Origin: Anthopleura xanthogrammica | Lineage: Eukaryota; Cnidaria; Anthozoa; Actiniaria; Actiniidae | Direction of reading: 5' to 3' | NCBI GenBank assembly: GCA_964019055.1 | Contig: OZ025213.1 | Coordinates: 5,557,292-5,621,291, forward strand | DNA length: 64,000 nt | Shown: positions 60,301 to 64,000 of the stretch, piece by piece | How positions within the stretch are numbered: position 1 is the first letter of the stretch | Layout: every line of letters begins with the position of its first letter | Notes under the pieces: generated by a model | Seen by the model: only the letters and a program-made list of their open reading frames with translations | Databases searched by the model: none | Told to the model about the DNA's origin: nothing | Translations under genes and position numbers: made by a program

Positions 60301-63300
60301 ACGTGAAAGCCGCCCAAAGGTTGAATTGGAATTTGAAAGTTGATTTTCAAGGAGGGAGAGAAACCAGAGAACCTGGAGAAAAATCCTCGAAGCAAAGGAT
60401 ACCCAACAAGCAACTCTACTCACATATAAAACCGAGCCCGTCGGGACTCAAACTCGCGTCGCACTGCTGAGAGGCGACGCATAAGCAGTCCACACCACCC
60501 GTGCTTCCCGTAGTATTGACGGTAGTTTCTTTATATTGCAGGTTTTGTCAGACGAGATATCTAAAAAACAGAAGGTAAGTAAACCACAGGATAAACACTG
60601 GAATTCCCAATAAATAAAAAAACGGACCAAAATCCAAAAGACTTCAAAGGGACTTGCGGATCCTTATCATTGATTTCTGAAGAGGCATACAGCACCAAGG
60701 ACTATCTACATATCTAACTCATCTCATATGACCACCACCATCCCTCCCCCCATTTGTTCTTGATTCTGCATCTGATAGCAGAGCTAGCACTGTTACAATG
60801 ATTACGATTCAAGTGTTGTTGAACGAGGTTATATTGAATGTTATTTCTCGACGTCAGATTGCAGATGAAACAGAAGCGAAGATCAACGAGTCGCGTCGTG
60901 GGTACAATCCCATTGCAGCACATGCCTCAGTGCTGTTTTTCTCCATTACCGACCTGCCTAATATTGATCCTATGTACCAGTATTCGTTGACTTGGTATGT
61001 CAATCTCTTTCTCAACTCCATACACGACAGGTAAGTCGATTAGCTTAGACTATCACATCTGTATCGAAATTAATGGTCTTATGATCAGGTGTTCTGATAC
61101 GGGCTGCAACAGTGTCGCGCAAACTGAAATTCCTTGCTGAGACCGCGGAGAGGGAGATACCGGGGGGAGGGGTAATATCCTTTAAATCTTCACTCTCTGG
61201 CCTCATTTTCAAGTCCTCAACCCTACTCCACACTTTCAAGGGTTTTTTTACGATTCTTATGTTGCACTCCTGTCACCGCGCATTTAAGGTGAAGGTGAAA
61301 TGAATCACAAAGACCTTCGCACTCAGTTTTATGGCATGTAATGACTGAAAAAATGCTGGTGTGCTAACTAACAGTACTGCCCCCTCTCCCCTGACGCGGT
61401 TGATTTTGTTGGGGTATTCAAATATTATATCTTATCATTTCATTTCATCGAAACATTCTATGAAAATTCTTCATTTTTGACGTCATGCATATCTGATCCC
61501 TTTTCAGTAACAAGTCCAAGATTCTTGAAAGACGTCTTCGTTACCTGAGCGATCACTTCACGTACAACTTGTACTGTAATGTGTGCAGATCGCTGTTCGA
61601 GAAAGACAAGCTGCTCTTCTCCTTCGTGTTGTGTAGTAACATTCTTAAATCCAAATCAGAACTGGACATGGATGAGTTTATGTTCTTCTTGACTGGAGGA
61701 GTAGGACTGGAAAATAAGGTTTGTAATTCACTAGTGCAACACATGGACTGTGACAGCACCTGTAGTCTGAGCAGTTGTATTGGGTACATGGGCGTAGCCA
61801 GGATTTTGCCTTGGGGGGGGGGGGGGGGGGCAAAACCCGTTGTCAGAACATCAACCAAAAAAACCGCCAACCAAAAAAACGGCCGAAACAAAGGAGGAAG
61901 GGGGGGCGAAGGGCGGGCCCCCTGAGCCCCCTGGCTACGTCCCTGGGCTAAGGCTACACTTACACGGTAGCGGGCGAATTTATAAACGTTCAAAAATTGA
62001 TACGTCTAGTCGCTCCGTTCACAATTCTTTTAGTTGTCGTTCTAAGATTTCTTCTATTTCTTCTTATTTTCTCTAGCTTGAGAATCCAGATCCATCGTGG
62101 CTATCAGACAGATCTTGGGATGAAGTATGCAGAATGTGTGATCTACCTGGTTTCAAGGACTTTAGGTAAGAAAGCCGATGAATCTTCCATTGCCAGCAGC
62201 CAATCTTTTCTCTTTCATATTTGGGTCACTCACTAACTCAGCAATCATGGGCGGCAAATGCATGCATGTAAAGAATTTTGAAATATATTTTTTTGCAATC
62301 AAGTGTCTGTTAATTCGTAACTTTAGAAACGATAAGGGGATCGGAGCACGTTCGCAAAGGCGTATGGGAAGGTTTGAAAGGAGGATCCAGAATCCTCCTT
62401 GCTTGGGGAATTCAAAATTTTGGTTTGACGGAACTAACCCCTCCCCGAATCCCACCTTGATTTGCCCCTGGGTCTGCATTTAGAAAGTATGTTAATTGCT
62501 AAAATGGAATGTTTGTTTTTGTATAGAAAAAGCTTCAGTAATAATACCTACGAGTGGCGTAAGATCTACGACAGCAAAGAACCTCATCGTGCACCGTTCC
62601 CTGCTCCCTGGGCTGAACAATTAACAGACTTCCAGAAAATGATTGTTATTAGATGTCTGAGACCTGATAAGGTATCCAACAACCTTTGATTTATTACTAA
62701 TTATAGATATTTGATTGATGCCCATCACTCTGGATTCTAAAGTTAAAATGAGACGTGATTGGCTTGACGTGATTCTAAAAGCACTGGAAGAAGCTTTCTG
62801 ATTGGATGATATAGTTATCTGGAATATTTACAATACAATACAATACAATACAATAACTTTATTTACGGAGGGATACATAATAACCATTTACAGTTTTCTA
62901 ACTTACGGCCCTCAAATTTTATATTTGATTGGTTTAAAGTGGAAGCCCTTGTATCGTGCACAACTTCTGCCGCTTATATGAAATGTCTTCAGTCACATTG
63001 GAAGTTCTCATAAGCGACCACCTCGAGAAGTTGGAAAGTTATTCGTAACTAGAACTGCTTCCTAACGAGAATGGGTTCTCGTAAGCGGCAATGCAAACAG
63101 GGTTTCAAAATCGTAACTAGAGGTGGTCGTAACTAGAGGTGGTCGCTAACGAGAGTGGTCGCAAGGAGAGCTTCGACTGTAGCGGCAACGCACAGAAATA
63201 CCTTTATAGAACAGATCAATCATCCATGTTATTTTATCACTCTTGATGATGAAATAATTTCCATTTGTCTCGTTCACTAGGTTGTACCTCTTGTAACAAA

Positions 63301-63792
63301 CTTCGTTGAAGACAAACTGGGTGTCAAGTTTGTTCAACCACCTCCTTTTGATTTAGCCAAGAGCTACTTGGACTCAAATGCTTGCGCTCCTCTTCTGTTC
63401 ATTCTCTCCCCTGGAGCTGATCCTATGGCAGGTGAGGCAAACTTCATAGAAAATTTTCTAAATACACCTTATTGTTTACATCCATTTTCACATTATTACG
63501 CGACCAACACAGGCCAAGACGGTTGAGGTTTTGAATTCCCTCAATCAAAATTTACTAGCTTAGACCTTGGAAATTTCATTGACGCAAGCAAAGAACAGAG
63601 ACGTCTTGAATTAGCTAGTTGTCTTGGTCGCGTAATTATGAAAATTGGTATAAGTGATGGATATATGTTTGTCATATGTTTTTGTGTTTTCATTGGAGGG
63701 TTACATCTTGTATTTCAGGTCTGATGAAGTTTGCTGGTGATAAAGGCTTCAGTGGTGATAAGTTTAATGCCATATCTCTTGGTCAGGGACAG
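27527..63792 (+). CDS. DNAH12: Axonemal inner-arm dynein heavy chain, DNAH12-like (73 exons, 3' partial)
   Basis: Seventy-three exons, listed by domain in the following entries, join without a frame break: 10,209 nt, 3,403 codons. P-loops are visible in AAA1 (GPAGTGKT, about 1277-1284), AAA2 (GDPFSGKT, 1558-1565), AAA3 (GPTGTGKS, 1911-1918) and AAA4 (GVGGSGRQS, 2276-2284). The stalk and microtubule-binding domain follow, and the sequence ends inside AAA6. The protein is a force-generating ATPase of ciliary inner dynein arms. The short tail (AAA1 starts near 1,200) fits the DNAH3/7/12 group; remembered tail motifs (YRRS, NYxYLKxC, S-P-W) favour DNAH12, but DNAH7 or DNAH3 is not excluded. About 600 residues should remain beyond 64 kb. 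Of the 73 donors, 51 are phase 0. Introns not listed separately hold nothing I recognise. Confidence 0.95.
30422..30625 (+). mobile_element. tRNA-derived SINE, second type
   Basis: The head reads like a tRNA: GTGTAGCTCAGTTGATTAG (A box) and ACAGTTCAATCCTCAGGA (B box) about 45 bp apart. A non-tRNA body follows. Cloverleaf pairing and a CCA-adjacent acceptor stem are degraded, so this is a SINE and not a working tRNA gene. It lies in the intron between dynein exons 7 and 8. Confidence 0.6.
30944..31085 (+). mobile_element. tRNA-derived SINE abutting dynein exon 9
   Basis: The head is GGTGGTGTAGTGGTAGTA with B box GGTTTGATTCC at 30993-31003. The body is GTGAGCAGAGTCTGTTGGGT, then AAGGGTTTTTCTCTGG. 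The body runs directly into the acceptor TTTTATCTTGCAG of exon 9 at 31086 and supplies at least most of its pyrimidine tract. Confidence 0.75.
31300..31650. repeat. CATCAC/TCATG-rich simple repeat with short tandem units
   Basis: A low-complexity run of TCACATC/TCATGTC units includes two adjacent ~30-bp copies around ACCTATTTTCACTTCATGTC. It fills much of the intron after dynein exon 9. Open frames here are repeat translations. Confidence 0.8.
31769..31929. mobile_element. Fold-back element with ~50-bp arms
   Basis: Arms beginning AATCAAAATATGGCAACCAA and ending TTGGTTGCCATATTTTGATT are inverted. AACTATTGTTYTGGA pairs further in. There is no coding content. Dynein intron between exons 9 and 10. 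Confidence 0.8.
32640..32765 (+). repeat. Purine-only GGAAGAGAAG repeat
   Basis: About 125 bp of nearly pure G/A on the sense strand directly downstream of the exon 11 donor (32630). It could form triplex or H-DNA. Confidence 0.8.
35393..39475 (+). CDS. Dynein exons 17-26: linker (DHC_N2)
   Basis: Exons: 35393-35581, 36058-36243, 36357-36557, 36869-37063, 37365-37486, 38256-38418, 38652-38771, 38847-38897, 39176-39280, 39355-39475 (residues 722-1205). Family hallmarks are [33 protein letters not shown] and [18 protein letters not shown], all typical of the linker that spans the AAA ring and makes the power stroke. Exon 17 opens with a Lys/Glu-rich region. The intron after exon 21 is filled with a GATGATGGTAC repeat. 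Confidence 0.95.
37497..38185 (+). repeat. GATGATGGTACAT minisatellite in dynein intron 21
   Basis: A GAGGAG tract (about 37529-37605) leads into about 570 bp of ATGATGATGGTACATG-type units of variable length. The three minus-strand frames across it encode only His/Ser/Ile repeats. Confidence 0.95.
39553..42250 (+). CDS. Dynein exons 27-33: AAA1
   Basis: Exons: 39553-39682, 39981-40098, 40254-40331, 40555-40647, 40717-40863, 41340-41477, 41999-42250 (residues about 1206-1524). Walker [13 protein letters not shown] is at the end of exon 28. Walker [10 protein letters not shown] is in exon 30 (D1329, E1330). Sensor-type [17 protein letters not shown] is in exon 31. All catalytic residues of the main hydrolytic site are present, so this motor should be active. 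Confidence 0.97.
41611..41820 (+). mobile_element. tRNA-derived SINE in dynein intron 32
   Basis: The head is GGCGTAGCAGTAGTGCTCTC with B-box-like GGTTTCCAATCC, then the body and the tail TTTGATCAGTCCAGAGATTG. An A-rich run (AAAAAG repeats, about 41825-41895) follows, as expected for a SINE 3' end. Confidence 0.7.
42544..45624 (+). CDS. Dynein exons 34-40: AAA2
   Basis: Exons: 42544-42629, 43040-43151, 43518-43595, 44140-44280, 44696-44779, 45097-45282, 45511-45624 (residues about 1525-1791). Walker [10 protein letters not shown] is in exon 35. [21 protein letters not shown] and [20 protein letters not shown] are hallmark AAA2 segments. AAA2 usually binds ATP without hydrolysis. Confidence 0.95.
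42672..42850. mobile_element. Fold-back element (AGAGCGGTTTTCG end)
   Basis: AGAGCGGTTTTCGT at the left and ACGATAAGTGCTCT at the right are inverted ends. The TTCAATGTTACTGCATG core is related to segments at about 9770-9830 and 46130-46260. Dynein intron between exons 34 and 35. Confidence 0.5.
45852..48897 (+). CDS. Dynein exons 41-47: AAA3
   Basis: Exons: 45852-46040, 46382-46737, 47021-47315, 47670-47732, 48088-48230, 48464-48538, 48816-48897 (residues about 1792-2192). Walker A GPTGTGKS is at 1911-1918. Walker B is [11 protein letters not shown] at about 1974, and [11 protein letters not shown] follows. The residues needed for nucleotide turnover at the regulatory AAA3 site are intact. 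A reverse-oriented family B MITE lies in the intron between exons 42 and 43. Confidence 0.95.
46752..46914. mobile_element. MITE family B, copy 3 (reverse orientation)
   Basis: Ends GAGACTGGTTTTCGTATG and CATACGAAATCTGCTC match the other copies, in reverse complement. It starts 14 bp after the exon 42 donor. Confidence 0.75.
49102..53514 (+). CDS. Dynein exons 48-54: AAA4
   Basis: Exons: 49102-49158, 49992-50113, 50323-50515, 50932-51093, 51793-51993, 52741-52874, 53415-53514 (residues about 2193-2515). Walker [10 protein letters not shown] is the usual dynein AAA4 form. [18 protein letters not shown] and C-T-I-D-W-F are hallmark segments. Exon 53 (52741) is preceded by two tandem copies of its own acceptor region. 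Exon 48 is followed by a long GATGAT-repeat intron. Confidence 0.95.
49320..49865 (+). repeat. GATGATGATGACAT repeat in dynein intron 48
   Basis: About 540 bp of GATGATGATAACA/GATGATGACAT units lie on the sense strand. Minus-strand open frames here are repeat translations. Confidence 0.95.
50150..50262. mobile_element. MITE family A, copy 3
   Basis: Contains ACAATAGGTTCAATTCTCAG and TTTTGTCCTCCAAATTGAGC, then AAAGGGGTCTAT at the right end. The left terminal arm is missing. Dynein intron between exons 49 and 50. Confidence 0.65.
50540..50830 (+). mobile_element. SINE remnant in dynein intron 50
   Basis: The body (GGTTGTTTGGTCTCTCCCCT), the CCTCCCAACGCAAAACCCAA block and the tail TTTTGATCAGCCCAGACG match the family. 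The head is poorly preserved. Confidence 0.6.
51199..51320. mobile_element. Fold-back element with a perfect 25-bp palindrome core
   Basis: 51234-51258 and 51260-51284 are exact reverse complements around a single T. The outer flanks (AATTATTGGACGAGG and GACTTCAATAATTG) also pair imperfectly, indicating a longer MITE-like hairpin. Dynein intron between exons 51 and 52. Confidence 0.85.
51445..51565. repeat. 48-bp tandem repeat, ~2.5 copies
   Basis: GCGCATGAGCAGACCGTTAT starts at 51445, 51493 and 51541, with CAAAATGGCTTTGCATCGTA between the copies. Confidence 0.9.
52196..52745 (+). repeat. Intronic tandem repeat containing copies of the exon 53 acceptor
   Basis: Units share CCCCCTCTTTCCACCAGCTT, the acceptor TTTCTGTACAG and CCATGGCTTCAATACCTTGC. 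Copies of the acceptor end at about 52431, 52585 and the true 52740. A partial unit is at 52196. Only the last copy continues into the in-frame exon. Confidence 0.85.
52955..53262 (+). repeat. GATGAT/GGTGGT repeat in dynein intron 53
   Basis: A low-complexity run of GATGATGATCGATGATG and GACGGTGGTGGTGATG units, again with GAT on the sense strand. Confidence 0.9.
53971..58086 (+). CDS. Dynein exons 55-61: stalk and microtubule-binding domain
   Basis: Exons: 53971-54033, 54500-54580, 55068-55244, 55753-55974, 56955-57095, 57619-57789, 57868-58086 (residues 2516-2873). Exons 55-57 form the outgoing coiled coil (heptad-like, Glu/Lys/Ala-rich). Exon 58 carries the microtubule-binding domain with [16 protein letters not shown] and [10 protein letters not shown]. 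Exons 60-61 form the return coil and lead into the AAA5 base. Acceptors of exons 56 and 58 lie within about 30 bp of MITE-like elements. Confidence 0.95.
54331..54473. mobile_element. MITE family A, copy 4 (most complete), next to exon 56
   Basis: Terminal inverted repeats AATAGACCCCTTGCAG and CTGCAAGGGGCCTATT enclose GGAGGACAAAACA and its inverse TGTTTTGCCCTCC. The right end is about 26 bp before the first base of exon 56 (54500). Confidence 0.85.
55599..55735. mobile_element. Fold-back element ending next to exon 58
   Basis: ATATTACATGGGCGC and GCGCCCATGTAATAT are exact inverted ends. Inner arms (TTTTATCTTC...GAAGATAAAA, CTCTCACTTCG...CGTGAGAGA) complete the hairpin. The acceptor of exon 58 (55753) is about 18 bp further on. 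Confidence 0.85.
56107..56742. mobile_element. Cluster of nested fold-back elements in intron 58
   Basis: Three inverted pairs are visible. One is AATGTGCATGAGCGC...GGAAAGTGAGTTCTT with AGAACTCACTTTCC...GATGCACATT (about 56107-56330). The second is GTGCTCTTTACCGCTAA with TTAGCGGTAAAGAGCA (56336-56740). Inside that is a pair around CGATAGGCAGAGTTTG and CAAACTCCGCCTATCG (about 56364-56481). Confidence 0.75.
57125..57455 (+). repeat. GATGAT/CTGCTG repeat in dynein intron 59
   Basis: A sense-strand GATGATGATGGTGATG run with embedded GTTCTGCTGCTGCTG stretches (57258 and 57310) and a GAGGAGGAT block. Confidence 0.9.
58125..58265. mobile_element. MITE family C (CGCGACC end), copy 1
   Basis: Left TACCCATTTTCGCTCGCGAC and right GGTCGCACAATTATGAAAAT are inverted ends. 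Inner GACGTCTTG and TCAATCAAA blocks are shared with the copy at 63483-63651. Confidence 0.65.
58279..58495. mobile_element. Fold-back element with ~70-bp arms
   Basis: Arms contain AAAAGTATGACCACTTTTAA and ATTCGCATACTTCTATGCAC with their reverse complements. The outer ends GTTACAGCGCGA and GCGCTGTAATAAC also pair. Confidence 0.85.
58537..61718 (+). CDS. Dynein exons 62-69: AAA5 and following linker region
   Basis: Exons: 58537-58682, 58876-58948, 59033-59174, 59601-59793, 60038-60197, 60542-60574, 60858-61030, 61508-61718 (residues 2874-3250). [23 protein letters not shown] and [17 protein letters not shown] are hallmark AAA5 segments. Exon 67 is only 11 codons. Exon 63 must use the acceptor at 58875, because the upstream copy at 58768 runs into a stop. 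Confidence 0.93.
58769..58829 (+). pseudogene. Decayed tandem duplicate of dynein exon 63
   Basis: The segment has its own acceptor (TTTGTTTCCAG) and shares AGGCCAGGCTAACAAGTGGA with the real exon 63 at 58876. In the dynein frame it reads about 18 codons (including GQANKWI) and then hits TAA. It has no donor. The AT-rich intron stretch before it is also duplicated, so the unit is about 107 bp. Confidence 0.85.
60290..60510 (-). mobile_element. SINE in reverse orientation before dynein exon 67
   Basis: On the minus strand the head reads GTGGTGTGGACTGCTTATGC with a B-box-like GAGTTTGAGTCCC, then GAGTAGAGTTGC and the TTTCTCTCCCTCC body. It ends about 30 bp before the exon 67 acceptor. Confidence 0.65.
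61783..61950. mobile_element. Fold-back element (GGGCGTAGCCAGG ends)
   Basis: GGGCGTAGCCAGG and CCTGGCTACGTCCC are inverted ends. A long poly-G run follows the left arm and GGGGG/CCCCC tracts precede the right one. Dynein intron between exons 69 and 70. Confidence 0.7.
62077..63792 (+). CDS. Dynein exons 70-73: start of AAA6 (gene continues past window)
   Basis: Exons: 62077-62165, 62527-62671, 63281-63431, 63719-63792 (residues 3251-3403). [22 protein letters not shown] and AISLGQGQ are hallmark segments at the AAA5/AAA6 boundary. The last donor (CAG|GTTAGT at 63793) is in phase 0. No continuation exon is seen in the last 200 bp, so the C-terminal region lies outside. Confidence 0.93.
62832..62905 (-). 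mobile_element. Probable 3' end of a non-LTR element
   Basis: ACAATACAATACAATACAAT followed by AACTTTATTTAC reads, on the minus strand, as an AATAAA-containing 3' end with a short tandem tail. This is typical of truncated LINE/SINE 3' ends. A GATAAGATAAGATAATTTAT end at about 52260 is similar in design. Confidence 0.4.
63483..63651. mobile_element. MITE family C, copy 2
   Basis: Left CCATTTTCACATTATTACGC and right GCGTAATTATGAAAATTGG are inverted ends, with CGACCAA/TTGGTCG next to them. It lies between dynein exons 72 and 73. Confidence 0.75.
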
Positions 63793-63907
63793 GTTAGTAA
63801 TGTGTTCACCATACACCATGCACTTTCCCAACTATAATATAAACTATGTATGAATCTTTGGCTATAGCTATAGAAACTACTATAGAAATAGCTATAGAAA
63901 TAGGAGT

Positions 63908-64000
63908 CAAAGGTGGTGTAGCAGTAGCGCACTCGCCTCTCACCTCTGGGGGCTCGGTTTCGTTTAGTGTGAGCAGAGTTTGCATGACATCACATGTGAG
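63908..64000 (+). mobile_element. tRNA-derived SINE, cut by the window end
   Basis: The head is GGTGGTGTAGCAGTAGCGCA, then CTCACCTCTGGGGGCTCGGT and GTGAGCAGAGTTTGC, matching the copy at 30944. Confidence 0.7.

Noticed and set aside
61553..61993. 146-codon minus-strand frame with Pro/Gly runs
   Set aside because: Shadow of dynein exon 69 plus the G-rich fold-back element at 61783.
1..64000. CRISPR arrays, bacterial operons, rRNA genes
   Set aside because: No direct-repeat/spacer arrays, no Shine-Dalgarno-linked gene strings and no rRNA-like segments. The sequence is clearly animal nuclear DNA.

Overview
The window is nuclear DNA from an animal, most likely a cnidarian and probably an anthozoan (coral or sea anemone). 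The evidence is short spliced exons with GT-AG introns, an axonemal dynein heavy chain, an IL-17-receptor-type SEFIR receptor, a secreted ShK-like cysteine-rich peptide, and AT-rich intergenic DNA full of small fold-back elements and tRNA-derived SINEs. The genus cannot be fixed from sequence alone.

Layout. 1-5.6 kb is repeat-rich and holds one small intact reading frame on the minus strand, an 87-residue protein with two membrane segments at 1625-1888. It also holds a large inverted repeat (3349-4026) carrying a broken cysteine-protease-like fragment. 5651-17840 (minus) is a gene I assembled from 13 coding exons into a continuous 537-residue type I receptor: signal peptide, two fibronectin-III-like ectodomain modules with five N-glycosylation sequons, one membrane helix, a proline-rich linker and a split SEFIR domain. 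Its introns hold a retroelement 3' fragment, TTA repeats, a SINE with a triplicated tail, fold-back elements and a 137-bp tandem repeat. 17.8-21.8 kb has a SINE and a MITE but no gene I can support. 21802-22574 (minus) is a two-exon gene for a 95-residue secreted cysteine-rich prepropeptide. 22.6-26.9 kb has no supported gene.

27527-63792 (plus) is one very large gene cut off by the window end. It is an inner-arm axonemal dynein heavy chain of the DNAH3/7/12 group, most like DNAH12. I traced 73 coding exons, all in phase, totalling 10,209 nt or 3,403 codons. They run from the N-terminal tail through linker, AAA1-AAA4, stalk with microtubule-binding domain, and AAA5 into AAA6. A CRE overlapping an RFX X-box-like motif sits about 650 bp upstream of the ATG.

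The three main genes look functionally independent: ciliary motility, cytokine-type signalling and a secreted peptide. The most interesting structural signals lie in the dynein gene. It has a decayed tandem duplicate of an exon (58769), a tandem repeat that copied a 3' splice site twice (52.4-52.7 kb), a SINE that reaches an essential acceptor (31.08 kb), MITEs ending within about 30 bp of other acceptors, and several long introns filled with GAT/TGA repeats always on the sense strand.
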